Source: an uncultured Mollicutes bacterium | GTDB lineage: Bacteria; Bacillota_I; Bacilli_A; RFN20; CAG-826 | Length of the DNA stretch: 64,000 nucleotides | Direction: 5' to 3' | NCBI GenBank assembly: GCA_900540365.1 | Contig: UQFN01000002.1 | Location: 1 to 64,000, forward strand | In this document: one piece after another, positions 1 to 7,942 of the stretch | Position numbering within the stretch: position 1 is the stretch's first letter | Layout: every line of letters starts with the position of its first letter | Translations under genes and position numbers: made by a program | The notes under the pieces: generated by a model | The model's input: only the letters and a program-made list of their open reading frames with translations | Told to the model about the DNA's origin: nothing | Database searches by the model: none

Positions 1-69
1 TATGATATAATCCAGTTAACAAACATTTAATGTCTAGGAAACTGGGTACCCATCATCGAGGCGATTTTT
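1..69. other. Dyad-rich segment downstream of cvpA, possible structured RNA end
   Basis: The segment contains paired arms CCAGTT (12-17) and AACTGG (near 40-45) enclosing a smaller ACATT/AATGT dyad, then the palindrome TGGGTACCCA and a short ATCG-AGG-CGAT stem running into seven Ts on the plus strand. It could be the 3' end and terminator of a plus-strand transcript that starts before the window, or a leader or terminator after cvpA on the minus strand. I could not match it to a known riboswitch or RNA family. Confidence 0.3.
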
Positions 70-603
70 TTAATTAAATTGAAATAAAATCATTAGATAA
101 TTTAGAAGCATTTTACTTATTGTAAATTTATCAGTATTTACTTGTAAATCATTTACATAAAATGCTTCAATATTTGGTGAAACTTGTGATAATCCATAAA
201 AGATTAACAAGTAAATAGTTGCAATAAATAAACCAATTCCAAATCCAAATATTGTTCCAATAATTCTATTAAATACTCCAAGAATATTTCCTTTTGAGAT
301 AGCTTTAATGATAGCTTTTGATATTAAATTTAAAATTAAGAAAATAATAACAAATACTACTATAAAACTAAGAATCAAAAATAATACTGGAGTAAAATCT
401 TGTAATTTTTCTTGTAAATTTTTATAAAAGTCTAAATTGATAAATAGTGAAGATATAGGTGTTGCAACATAAAAAGCAATAACTGCACTAATAATTAAAT
501 TAATTAATTTAGTAAATCGACTTAATATTCCTTTAATTGCTCCAATTAAAGTTGATATTGCAATAATAATAAGAATAATAATATCGGTAATTGAAAAAGC
601 CAT
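70..603 (-). CDS. cvpA: CvpA family membrane protein
   Basis: A 177-residue, very hydrophobic protein with about four predicted membrane helices (roughly residues 6-26, 30-52, 72-98 and 112-140). The N-terminal Asp followed by a long helix and a Gly-rich second half (FNRIIGTIFGFGIGL, near 110-124) are typical of the CvpA/colicin V production family. CvpA proteins are linked to envelope homeostasis in several bacteria; the molecular role is not settled. The gene lies 42 bp after gpmA on the same strand, and the gap holds one copy of a repeat found twice more in this window. The start codon has only a weak upstream AAAGA and no good ribosome binding site. Confidence 0.75.
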   Translation of the reverse strand: MAFSITDIIILIIIAISTLIGAIKGILSRFTKLINLIISAVIAFYVATPISSLFINLDFYKNLQEKLQDFTPVLFLILSFIVVFVIIFLILNLISKAIIKAISKGNILGVFNRIIGTIFGFGIGLFIATIYLLIFYGLSQVSPNIEAFYVNDLQVNTDKFTISKMLLNYLMILFQFN

Positions 604-620
604 AAAGTCTTTATTTTTAC

Positions 621-645
621 TAAAAACCTTGCAAAACTAAACTAT
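621..645 (-). repeat. Interspersed intergenic repeat, copy 1
   Basis: On the minus strand this reads ATAGTTTAGTTTTGCAAG followed by GTTTTTA. The same 25 nt occur identically at 41554-41578 and an 18-nt core occurs at 63277-63294. This copy and the third share an extended block of about 33 nt (AGTCTTTATTTT plus the core) with two mismatches. It lies just after the gpmA stop codon and about 20 nt before the cvpA start. No function is known to me. Confidence 0.7.
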
Positions 646-1401
646 TTATTTAGATTTTCCTTGATTTTTAACTGCTTCCATTGCTTTTGAAATTGCTTCT
701 TGATCACCTAAATATCTTTTTGATAAAACTTTAAAGTTTTCATCTAATTCGTAAACTAATGGAACACCTGTAGGAATATTTAAATTAACAATATCTTCAT
801 CAGAAATATTTTCTAAATATTTAACTAAAGCTCTTAAACTATTACCATGAGCAGCAACAATAACTTTTTTGCCATCAATCATATCTTTTTTAATAACTTC
901 TTCAAAATATGGGACAACTCTAGCTACTGTATCTTTTAAACATTCAGTTAAAGGTAATTCTTCTTTAGCTACTCCCTTATATGCATCTTGTAAAGCTGGA
1001 TTCCTTGGATCCGTAGGTTCAAGTGCTGGAGGTTGAATATCATAACTTCTTCTCCAAATTTTAACTTGTTCTTCACCAAACTTTTCAGCGGTTTCAGCTT
1101 TATTTAATCCTTGTAAAGCTCCATAATGTCTTTCATTTAATTTATATGTTTTATAGACAGGAATATATTCTTGATCCATTGCTTCAAGAACTCTATTTAA
1201 AGTGTGAATTGCTCTTTTTAAATAAGACGTATAAGCAACATCAAAATGGAAACCAGCTTCTTTTAATAATTTACCACCATTAGTTGCTTCTTCTTTTCCT
1301 TTTTCAGATAATTCAACATCAGTCCATCCTGTAAATAAATTTAACTTATTCCATTCAGATTCACCATGTCTAATTAAAACTAATTCGTATTTCATACTCA
1401 T
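646..1401 (-). CDS. gpmA: 2,3-bisphosphoglycerate-dependent phosphoglycerate mutase
   Basis: A glycolytic enzyme that interconverts 3- and 2-phosphoglycerate in the cytosol. The 251-residue product starts with the histidine-phosphatase signature [10 protein letters not shown] (residues 9-18), whose His accepts the phosphate. It has the conserved [12 protein letters not shown] block (about 90-101) and the second catalytic His in [13 protein letters not shown] (about 180-192). Length and motifs fit the dPGM family (247-250 residues). The start at 1401 is preceded by CAAAGGAG about 5 nt upstream; an ATG at 1395 is also possible. A TATAAT box sits at 1423-1428 on the minus strand. It appears monocistronic or paired with cvpA downstream. 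Confidence 0.95.
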   Translation of the reverse strand: MSMKYELVLIRHGESEWNKLNLFTGWTDVELSEKGKEEATNGGKLLKEAGFHFDVAYTSYLKRAIHTLNRVLEAMDQEYIPVYKTYKLNERHYGALQGLNKAETAEKFGEEQVKIWRRSYDIQPPALEPTDPRNPALQDAYKGVAKEELPLTECLKDTVARVVPYFEEVIKKDMIDGKKVIVAAHGNSLRALVKYLENISDEDIVNLNIPTGVPLVYELDENFKVLSKRYLGDQEAISKAMEAVKNQGKSK

Positions 1402-1406
1402 AAATT

Positions 1407-1428
1407 CTCCTTTGTTTTAAACATTATA
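1407..1428 (-). promoter_or_regulatory. gpmA -10 box and Shine-Dalgarno
   Basis: On the minus strand TATAAT (1423-1428) is followed by a leader of about 20 nt with AAAGGAG (1407-1413) before the gpmA start. No convincing -35 box is seen. This leadered arrangement contrasts with the many genes in this window whose -10 box abuts the start codon. Confidence 0.55.
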
Positions 1429-1557
1429 CTACTTTTTATTTAATACTTTACATAGTCTATTTTTATTTTTTAAAAAAATGCAAAATAAAATAGTTATTTC
1501 AGTTTTTTACTAATTAACGGAATTTAGTCGGTTACAAAAACTTTATAATATAAATAT

Positions 1558-2729
1558 GCTTCCTAGATGATTGTTTTTATGAAATTTAAACATTTTACTT
1601 TTGAAGATAGAAAAATCATTGCTTCTTCTCTGGCTAAAGAGTTTCGTTGCGTAGAAATTGCTGACACACTTGGTTGCGATCCGACATCAGTTTCAAAGGA
1701 GATAAAAAGAAACAGAATTGATTCTACTCGATTTAGATATCCAGTAGATGAAGAATGTCAAAAGTTAAAAAAATTTCCTTATGTTTGTGCAAATTGCAAC
1801 TTAAAGTATACTAAATGCAATTTTCATCAATTTAAGTACGATGCAAAATTCGCACAAGTTAAAGCAGATAGACTTTTGGTATCTTCGAAAACAGGAGTTA
1901 ATTATACAAAGGAGGAAATTGAAAAATTAATTATTGAATTGAAAGTTGGTTTATCAAATAAAAAATCGGTATATCAAATTGCTGCGGAATTACCTTTTGA
2001 TATTACACCTCAAACAATTTATAAGTATATCAGAAACGGACAAATTCCAGTTAAAAGAGTAGATTTACCGTATGCTGTAACCTACAAAAAACGAAAGAAA
2101 ATAAAAAAAGAGTACGAATACAATGAAAGTAAAATCGACCGTTGTAATCGTACCTTTGTAGATTATTTAGCTTTCAGCAAAGCTTCTAATCTTTATACCA
2201 CCGAATTAGACTTTTTAGGTTCTAAAAGAGGTGATCCTTATACAATTTTAACATTAATTATTAGAGAAATTCACTTTACTTTAATTTTTCTTGTCGAAAA
2301 TAAAAACGCAGATAAAATAGTTAAAATTTTCGACAAGATTGAATCTAAAGTCGGTTATGAAGATTTTGTCAGAGTTTTTGGTTTAATTTTAACCGATAGG
2401 GATCCAAGTTTTGCTGATTATGAAGGATTTGAAAACTCAAAAATTTTCGATAAAAAAAGAGCTAATATATTTTACTGTGATGCATATAGAAGTACTCAAA
2501 AAGCTTCGGTAGAAAACATGAACAAACAATTGCGTATGTTTTTTCCAAAAGGCAAATATCTAAGCAATTTTTCTAAAGACGATGTTAAAAGAATAAATAT
2601 TTTCTTAAATAAAAGAAAATTAAAATCTTTGGACGGATTTAGTCCTGAAGAGGTTTTTATTAGAATTTTTGGGGAAAAAGTTTTTAATAACTTATTTAAC
2701 TAAAACTATAAAGGAGCTATCTAGGAAGC
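1558..2729 (+). mobile_element. IS30-type insertion element bounded by 11-bp inverted repeats
   Basis: Perfect inverted repeats GCTTCCTAGAT (1558-1568) and ATCTAGGAAGC (2719-2729) bracket the transposase gene. They are candidate terminal inverted repeats, but the left one overlaps the first ATG and I see no clear target duplication next to them, so the true ends could lie further out. Outside both arms the words TTATTTCAG (1494-1502, 2811-2819) and AACGGAATTTA (1516-1526, 2872-2882) recur as direct repeats, with a related AAACGGAAATTA near 2745-2756. These may mark a larger element or the original insertion site. Confidence 0.5.
1567..2703 (+). CDS. IS30 family transposase
   Basis: A 378-residue protein with an N-terminal helix-turn-helix typical of IS30 transposases (FTFEDRKIIASSL then DPTSVSKEIKRNR, about residues 10-50). 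A small metal-binding-like cluster follows (C74, C77, C84, H87), then an RNase H-fold catalytic core. The catalytic acidic residues are visible as D215 (TTELDFLG), D277 (LTDRDPSF) and E316 (KASVENMNKQLR, followed by FFPKG), so the enzyme looks intact. The second acidic motif is TDRDPSF instead of the usual TDNGSEF. A second ATG at 1579 (MKFKHFTFEDRK) is an equally good or better start. Neither start has a clear ribosome binding site. Confidence 0.88.
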   Translation: MIVFMKFKHFTFEDRKIIASSLAKEFRCVEIADTLGCDPTSVSKEIKRNRIDSTRFRYPVDEECQKLKKFPYVCANCNLKYTKCNFHQFKYDAKFAQVKADRLLVSSKTGVNYTKEEIEKLIIELKVGLSNKKSVYQIAAELPFDITPQTIYKYIRNGQIPVKRVDLPYAVTYKKRKKIKKEYEYNESKIDRCNRTFVDYLAFSKASNLYTTELDFLGSKRGDPYTILTLIIREIHFTLIFLVENKNADKIVKIFDKIESKVGYEDFVRVFGLILTDRDPSFADYEGFENSKIFDKKRANIFYCDAYRSTQKASVENMNKQLRMFFPKGKYLSNFSKDDVKRINIFLNKRKLKSLDGFSPEEVFIRIFGEKVFNNLFN

Positions 2730-2887
2730 GGAAATAAGTAAATTAAACGGAAATTACCCCTTTATTTTTAGTATGCAAATAAACATCCAAAAATTAAACT
2801 TTTAAATACTTTATTTCAGCTTTTGCATTAGAAAACTGAAATATGTCATTTAAAACCTGCATTTATTTAAAAACGGAATTTAATTAT
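2730..2887. other. Non-coding flank of the IS element with a strong hairpin
   Basis: No gene is seen here. Positions 2812-2843 form a stem-loop: TATTTCAG (2812-2819) pairs with CTGAAATA (2836-2843), extended by TTTT/AAAA after a one-base bulge, with loop GCATTAG. No U-run follows it, so it is not a classical terminator. The left half of the stem is also found upstream of the transposase at about 1494-1506. Confidence 0.45.
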
Positions 2888-3295
2888 TTAATTCACATAT
2901 TTTTTAAAAAAATAATTATTGCACATTTCTTCGAAATCTTGCGATAACTCATATTTATGTAAATCTTTTTTATTAATCCAGAAAACTTCTCCTTCACTTG
3001 AAGATTTTGGTTCTCCTTGATATTTATTTGTTCTATATAATAAGCCAATATAACGAACGTTTTCATACATAAACCATTCTTTTATACCAACTAATTCAAC
3101 ATCTTTAATATCTAAGTTTGTTTCTTCTTTTATTTCACGAATTACTGCTTCTTCTAATGTTTCGTTTTCTTCAACATGTCCTCCAGGAAAAGTTAATCCA
3201 GGCCAATCAGATTTAGTACGATTACAAACTAAAATCATATCACGATCATAAACCATGCACATATTTGATAAAATTACTGTAGTTAATTTTTCCAT
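2888..3295 (-). CDS. NUDIX hydrolase (MutT/8-oxo-dGTP type)
   Basis: The Nudix box is complete: GGHVEENETLEEAVIREIKE followed by ET, matching G-x5-E-x7-R-E-x2-E-E, in a protein of about 135 residues. The family hydrolyses nucleoside diphosphates linked to another group X; the exact substrate cannot be read from sequence, though FPGG and the small size suggest a nucleotide sanitiser. The reading frame stays open to an ATG at 3340, but I prefer the ATG at 3295 (MEKLTTVIL). Domain homology begins there, and a TATCAT box at 3303-3308 with TTTACA 18 nt further upstream would place transcription initiation at or next to that ATG. The HTH gene diverges from it. Confidence 0.82.
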   Translation of the reverse strand: MEKLTTVILSNMCMVYDRDMILVCNRTKSDWPGLTFPGGHVEENETLEEAVIREIKEETNLDIKDVELVGIKEWFMYENVRYIGLLYRTNKYQGEPKSSSEGEVFWINKKDLHKYELSQDFEEMCNNYFFKKYVN

Positions 3296-3302
3296 GTCAA
3301 AT

Positions 3303-3332
3303 ATGATACTACAAACATTTAAAAAGTGTAAA
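3303..3332 (-). promoter_or_regulatory. NUDIX gene promoter, leaderless arrangement
   Basis: On the minus strand TTTACA, an 18-nt spacer and TATCAT (3303-3308) lie directly before the ATG at 3295, with 7 nt between the -10 box and the start codon. No Shine-Dalgarno is present. Confidence 0.55.
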
Positions 3333-3413
3333 TATTTCAAACTAAGTTTTATTAATGAAATTTTCCATCATAAAAATTTCTACTATGACCTTAAAACTAA
3401 TTTGAGGAAATAT

Positions 3414-3695
3414 ATGGGAAAATTAATCTATTTAAGGGAGTGTATGTCAATGACAAAAAGCCAGCTTGCAAAAATAATGCAAGTTAGTGTTCAAACAATA
3501 TTGAATTGGGAAAAAGGTTTTACTTCGCCTTCTATTAAACAATTAAAAGAACTAGCAAGAATATTTAATGTAACAATTGATTATTTATGTTCAAATGATG
3601 TTAGTTTAGCTGAAAAGTTAAGAAATATTGAACGAAAAAGAGGTCATTTAACTAATGATGAGATTATATATCAAATTAAAGAACTATTTAGTTAA
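3414..3695 (+). CDS. Small XRE-family helix-turn-helix regulator
   Basis: About 93 residues, with a Cro/C1-type HTH spanning roughly residues 4-60 (MTKSQLAKIMQVSVQTILNW then EKGFTSPSIKQLKELARIF) followed by IDYL, the usual end of the domain. The frame is open back to 3255, but that longer start would overlap the divergent NUDIX gene. The ATG at 3414 is preceded by GAGGAAA (3403-3409), a good ribosome binding site, and begins right at the domain. The short charged tail (LRNIERKRGHLTNDEI) has no recognisable effector domain. The gene converges on mnmA, overlapping its end by 4 bp. The regulon is unknown; the divergent NUDIX gene is the nearest candidate. Confidence 0.75.
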   Translation: MGKLIYLRECMSMTKSQLAKIMQVSVQTILNWEKGFTSPSIKQLKELARIFNVTIDYLCSNDVSLAEKLRNIERKRGHLTNDEIIYQIKELFS

Positions 3696-4828
3696 TAGTT
3701 TTTTAATTGACCTTTATAATAAACTTTATCAATAATACCTCCACCAAGACAACAACCATCTTCTAAGTATAAAACACATGCTTGTCCTGGAGTTATTGCT
3801 TTGTAATTATTATCAAAAACAAGTTTAATTGTAAGTTCATCAATATTATATAGGGTTACTCCTAAATCTTTTTGTCTATATCTAAATTTAGCATATAAGT
3901 GTGTATTATCAGGAATCTTTTCATTATATAAATTTAAAGAATTTACAATACAACTATCACTAAATAAATGTTCATCTTCACTGCCACTAGCAACATAAAG
4001 GATGTTATTTTTAACATCTTTTTTTGCAACAAACCATCCTTTAGCTTCTTCACCTTTAATACCACCAATTCCTAAGCCTTTTCTTTGACCTAAGGTATAA
4101 TACATGACTCCATCATGTTCACCTAACACACGGTTATTTTCAATATCAACAATTTTCCCTTTTGTAGAAGGAATATAATTTTTTAAAAATTCTTTAAAAT
4201 TTCTTTCACCAATAAAACAAATACCAGTCGAATCTTTTTTATCTTCAACACTAGTTAAATCAAGTTCATGAGCAATTTTTCTAACTTCTTCTTTAGTAAT
4301 ATCTCCTAAAGGAAATAAACAAGACCTTAATTGTTCATTACTAATTTGACTTAAAAAATAAGTTTGATCTTTATTTAAATCTTTAGCCTTATATAAATAT
4401 GTTTTTCCATCTCTATCAACTCTTTTTGCATAATGGCCCATAGCAATATAATCACAGCCATTTTCTTTAGCAAACTTTAAAAAAGCATCAAATTTAATAT
4501 ATTTATTACAAAAAATATCTGGATTTGGTGTTCTTCCTTTTTTATATTCATCTAAAAAATAAGAAAATACATAATCCCAATATTCCTTAATAAAATCTAT
4601 TCGCATCATTTTTAAATTTAACTTTTCTGCGACTTTTTTTGCATCATTATAATCTTTTTCTTGTGGACAAATATCTTCGCCTAAAGTTGGGTTGCCTAAA
4701 ACATCGTTATTAGCAAAACTATCCCAATTACGCATGAAACAGCAAATAACTTCATAGCCTTGTTTTTTTAATAAATAAGCAGCAACCGCACTATCAACTC
4801 CACCGCTAAGTCCTAACATTACTTTCAT
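3692..4828 (-). CDS. mnmA: tRNA-specific 2-thiouridylase
   Basis: The enzyme adds sulfur to U34 of tRNA Lys, Glu and Gln. The 378-residue product has the PP-loop SGGVDS (8-13) for ATP, the catalytic Cys pair C107 (PNPDIFCNKYIKF) and C204 (DSTGICFIGERNF), and the central YTLGQRKGLGIGG block that contacts tRNA. The length fits the family (about 360-380). It directly follows dtd, with the ATG adjacent to the dtd stop codon, so the two tRNA quality/modification genes are almost certainly cotranscribed and coupled. Confidence 0.95.
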   Translation of the reverse strand: MKVMLGLSGGVDSAVAAYLLKKQGYEVICCFMRNWDSFANNDVLGNPTLGEDICPQEKDYNDAKKVAEKLNLKMMRIDFIKEYWDYVFSYFLDEYKKGRTPNPDIFCNKYIKFDAFLKFAKENGCDYIAMGHYAKRVDRDGKTYLYKAKDLNKDQTYFLSQISNEQLRSCLFPLGDITKEEVRKIAHELDLTSVEDKKDSTGICFIGERNFKEFLKNYIPSTKGKIVDIENNRVLGEHDGVMYYTLGQRKGLGIGGIKGEEAKGWFVAKKDVKNNILYVASGSEDEHLFSDSCIVNSLNLYNEKIPDNTHLYAKFRYRQKDLGVTLYNIDELTIKLVFDNNYKAITPGQACVLYLEDGCCLGGGIIDKVYYKGQLKNY

Positions 4829-5278
4829 TTAAAGTTCCTCACTATCGAGAATTAAAGTGAATGGCCCATCATTAATTAAACAAACTTTCATATCAGCTCC
4901 AAAAATTCCTTCTTTAACTTCAAGACCTAAATTTCTTAATTCTTCATTAAAAAATAAATATAGTTCTTTAGCTTTACTAGGTTCAAGACAATAGTTAATA
5001 AAAGATGGACGATTTCCCTTTTTTAAATCAGCATATAAAGTAAATTGTGAGATGCTTAAAATTGATCCGTTAACATCAAAAATTGACTTATTGGTTTTAA
5101 AATTTTCATCCATAAAAACCCTTAATTTTGAAATTTTCCTTGCTAATCTCGAACATTTTTCAAAATTATCACCATTGGTGAAACTAACAAGTAAAAGATA
5201 TCCTTTATCAATTTCATTAAAGGTTTTACCATCAATTTCTACACTTGCTTTTAAGACATTTTGTAACACAATTTTCAT
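4829..5278 (-). CDS. dtd: D-aminoacyl-tRNA deacylase
   Basis: The enzyme hydrolyses D-amino acids mischarged onto tRNA. It has 149 residues, the usual length. The two active-site motifs are present: SQFTLYAD (77-84) and the Gly-cis-Pro motif in NDGPFTLILD (136-145). The usual NxGPV(T) has Phe here instead of Val. The start has no Shine-Dalgarno; a minus-strand TATAAT (5286-5291) ends 7 nt before the ATG, so the message is probably leaderless. It forms an operon with mnmA and diverges from rarA. Confidence 0.93.
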   Translation of the reverse strand: MKIVLQNVLKASVEIDGKTFNEIDKGYLLLVSFTNGDNFEKCSRLARKISKLRVFMDENFKTNKSIFDVNGSILSISQFTLYADLKKGNRPSFINYCLEPSKAKELYLFFNEELRNLGLEVKEGIFGADMKVCLINDGPFTLILDSEEL

Positions 5279-5350
5279 AATTAGAATTATATAATATTAG
5301 TTTTTTTAAAACTATATTTAATTTTAAAATTAAATATATATAATTAAATT
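5279..5350. promoter_or_regulatory. Divergent dtd/rarA promoter region
   Basis: A 72-bp AT-rich intergenic stretch. For dtd, TATAAT on the minus strand is at 5286-5291, 7 nt from its ATG. For rarA, TATAAT on the plus strand is at 5339-5344, 6 nt from its ATG. Neither gene has a Shine-Dalgarno, so both are candidate leaderless transcripts. No convincing -35 box is visible for either. Confidence 0.55.
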
Positions 5351-6613
5351 ATGCAACAACCATTAGCTTTTAGAATAAGACCAAATAGTATTGAAGAAAT
5401 TATTGGCCAAGAACATTTAATTGGTAAAAATTCAATTTTATATAACTCTATAAAAGAAAAGATTCCTTTATCTTTTATTTTGTATGGTACTCCTGGAACA
5501 GGGAAAACAACTATTGCAATTGCTTATGCTTCTTCAATTCATTTACCTTATATTAGTTTAAATGCTGTTACTTCAAATAAAAAAGATTTAGAAGATGCAA
5601 TTAATCTTGCTAAAAAGAATCCACCATATATTTTAATAATTGATGAAGTTCATCGAATAAATAAAGATAAACAAGATATTCTTTTACCATTTATTGAAGA
5701 TGGAACAATATATTTAATTGGAGCAACTACTGCTAATCCTTATATTTCAATAAATAAAGCAATTAGAAGTCGTACCCATTTACTTGAAGTTAAAAAATTA
5801 AGTTATGATGAGATTGTTTTAGGTTTAAAAAATGCAATCAGTAATCCTAAGGGATTAAATAATTCAATTAAAGTTGATGATGAAATATTAACTTATATTG
5901 CTAAATCAAGTAATGGAGATTTTCGTTTCGCTTTAAATTATTTAGAAATTATTAGTTTAAGTTTTAAAAATGAAGAAATTACTCTAGATAAAGTTAAAAG
6001 TATTGTTAAAGTTAGTAATATTCAATTAGATAAAAACGAGGATGATCATTATAACGCAGTTAGTGCACTTCAAAAATCAATTCGCGGAAGTGATGTAAAT
6101 GCAAGTTTATATTATTTAGCAAGGTTATGTGCTGCTAACGATTTAGATAGTATTGCTAGACGCTTATTAGTAACCGCTTATGAAGATATTGGTTTAGCTA
6201 ATCCAAATTTATGTATGCGTACAAAAATTGCTATTGATAGTGCTAAAGAAGTTGGATTTCCTGAAGCAGTAATTCCTTTAGGTGATGTTGTAATTGAATT
6301 AGCCTTAAGTCCAAAAAGTAAAGCTGGAACTAATTCAATTCATTATGCGATGGATTTAGTTCAATCAAATCCATTAGATGTTTTAGATTATTTAAAATTA
6401 ACTCCAGTAAATACTTTAGATATAGATAAATATCCTTATGATCGACCTGATTTATGGGTAAAGATGCAATATCTTCCTGAGCTAATTAAAAATATAAAAA
6501 TTTATCAGCCTTCATTTAATTCTCAATACGAAAAAGTTTTAAATGAAAATTATAAAAAATTGCTTGAAGTTAATCGTTCAAGCAATTTAAGAGAATTAAA
6601 ATCTAAAAAATAA
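5351..6613 (+). CDS. rarA: Replication-associated recombination protein A (AAA+ ATPase, MgsA)
   Basis: A 420-residue AAA+ ATPase of the RarA/MgsA/WRNIP1 family that acts at stalled replication forks. The N-terminus RPNSIEEIIGQEHLIG (about 10-25) is the family signature. Walker A is GTPGTGKTT (about 46-54), Walker B LIIDEVHR (about 96-104), sensor 1 is in LIGATTANP, and the arginine-finger region is SRTHLLEV. The C-terminal tetramerisation region is complete (DVNASLYYLARLC, YEDIGLANP, YPYDRPDLWV). The start lacks a Shine-Dalgarno and lies 6 nt after a TATAAT box. It converges on pdp with a 1-bp gap. Confidence 0.94.
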   Translation: MQQPLAFRIRPNSIEEIIGQEHLIGKNSILYNSIKEKIPLSFILYGTPGTGKTTIAIAYASSIHLPYISLNAVTSNKKDLEDAINLAKKNPPYILIIDEVHRINKDKQDILLPFIEDGTIYLIGATTANPYISINKAIRSRTHLLEVKKLSYDEIVLGLKNAISNPKGLNNSIKVDDEILTYIAKSSNGDFRFALNYLEIISLSFKNEEITLDKVKSIVKVSNIQLDKNEDDHYNAVSALQKSIRGSDVNASLYYLARLCAANDLDSIARRLLVTAYEDIGLANPNLCMRTKIAIDSAKEVGFPEAVIPLGDVVIELALSPKSKAGTNSIHYAMDLVQSNPLDVLDYLKLTPVNTLDIDKYPYDRPDLWVKMQYLPELIKNIKIYQPSFNSQYEKVLNENYKKLLEVNRSSNLRELKSKK

Positions 6614-6614
6614 A

Positions 6615-7868
6615 TTAGAATATAAAAGCATTTAATACATCTAATTTGATTTCTTCAAAATCTTCTTTATTTGTATATAAAGTGGCTAAAAGTTCATTAT
6701 TTTTTACGAAATCGCCAATTTTTTTATTTAAAATAATTCCAGCACTCATATCAATTGTGTCTTCAATTCTTTCTCTTCCACCACCTAATTTCATTGAAGA
6801 TTTTCCAATTGTTAAAGCATCAATTCTTTTAATAACTCCTTCTTTATTTGAATAAATTGGAATAATATTTTTTGCTACTTCAAATTTAGATGGATCAAGA
6901 ATATAGCTTGTATCGCCTTTTTGAGCTTTTACAAATTCAACAAATTTTTCAAAGGCTTTTCCATTTTTTAAATTTTTTAATAAAGCTTTACGTGCTTCTT
7001 TTTTATCATCAAATAATTTAGCTTGTACTAACATAATAGAACCACTATCTAAACATAATTTAGTTAAATCTTTTGGACCACGATTATGTAATGTTTCAAT
7101 AACTTCTTTAATTTCTAAGTTATTACCAACAGCATAACCTAAAGGTTGATCCATATCTGTTACTTCAGCACGAACATCTTTTCCTAAATGTCTACCAATA
7201 TTTATCATAATTTCTGCAAGTTTTTTAGCATCTTTTTTTGTTTTCATGAAAGCGCCACTACCATATTTAACATCAAGCAAAATACAATCAGCTCCGCTTG
7301 CTAATTTTTTAGACATAATTGAAGAAGCAATTAAAGGCATTGAACTTACAGTGCCAGTAACATCACGAAGGGCATATAACTTTTTATCAGCAGGATCAAT
7401 ATCTTTATTTTGGCCAATAATAGCCATGCCTACTTCTTGAATTTGTTTTTTAAATTCTTCTTTAGTTTCAAAAATGTCGAAATTAGGAATTGATTCAAGT
7501 TTATCTAAGGTACCACCAGTATGGCCTAAACCTCTACCACTCATTTTAGCAAGCTTTGCACCACAACTTGCAACCATAGGTCCTAAAACCAAACTCACTT
7601 TATCACCAACTCCACCTGTAGAATGTTTATCAACTTTTAACCCAGGAATATCACTTAAATCCCATACATCACCACTAACACGCATTTCTTCAGTTAATAA
7701 TGCTGTTTCTTTATCATTCATTCCTTTTAAATAAATTGCCATTAAGAGGGCACTTGCTTGGTAATCTGGTATCTTATTATCAACATAATTTTTAATAAAA
7801 AAATGAATTTCTTGTTGTGAAAGTTCCAAACCATCACGCTTGTGTTCAATTATTTCTTCCATTCTCAT
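6615..7868 (-). CDS. pdp: Pyrimidine-nucleoside phosphorylase
   Basis: The enzyme cleaves uridine/thymidine/deoxyuridine with phosphate to base and (deoxy)ribose-1-phosphate in nucleoside salvage. Visible hallmarks are the phosphate-binding HSTGGVGDKVSL (about 82-93) and the thymidine phosphorylase signature SGRGLGHTGGTLDKLE (about 110-125), followed by LYALRDVTGTVSSMPLI and KYGSGAFMKT. The 417 residues are slightly shorter than most Pdp/DeoA (about 433), mainly from a clipped C-terminus. The 7868 start has AGAGG upstream; ATG at 7862 (MEEIIEHKRDG) is an alternative. I choose Pdp over DeoA because Gram-positive relatives are Pdp; specificity is inferred. Confidence 0.92.
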   Translation of the reverse strand: MRMEEIIEHKRDGLELSQQEIHFFIKNYVDNKIPDYQASALLMAIYLKGMNDKETALLTEEMRVSGDVWDLSDIPGLKVDKHSTGGVGDKVSLVLGPMVASCGAKLAKMSGRGLGHTGGTLDKLESIPNFDIFETKEEFKKQIQEVGMAIIGQNKDIDPADKKLYALRDVTGTVSSMPLIASSIMSKKLASGADCILLDVKYGSGAFMKTKKDAKKLAEIMINIGRHLGKDVRAEVTDMDQPLGYAVGNNLEIKEVIETLHNRGPKDLTKLCLDSGSIMLVQAKLFDDKKEARKALLKNLKNGKAFEKFVEFVKAQKGDTSYILDPSKFEVAKNIIPIYSNKEGVIKRIDALTIGKSSMKLGGGRERIEDTIDMSAGIILNKKIGDFVKNNELLATLYTNKEDFEEIKLDVLNAFIF

Positions 7869-7930
7869 ATAAGTACCTCTAAGTTATTTTATTATACATA
7901 AAATAAATAGATTTTTTAATAATAAATGCA

Positions 7931-7942
7931 TATCATAAAGAT
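7931..7942 (+). promoter_or_regulatory. rsmF -10 box, leaderless arrangement
   Basis: TATCAT at 7931-7936 is followed by 6 nt and then the ATG at 7943. No Shine-Dalgarno is present in the preceding 20 nt. Confidence 0.45.

Noticed and set aside
1..69. T-box or purine riboswitch at the window start
   Set aside because: TGGGTACC and ATAATCC look superficially similar, but the core motifs (TGGNACCGCG; ATATGG and TTTCTACC) are absent and no suitable downstream gene follows.
3255..3413. N-terminal extension of the HTH regulator
   Set aside because: It would overlap the divergent NUDIX start and lacks a ribosome binding site; the ATG at 3414 has GAGGAAA and begins at the domain.
5052..5294. Plus-strand open frame inside dtd
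   Set aside because: Antisense shadow of dtd without a start signal or domain.
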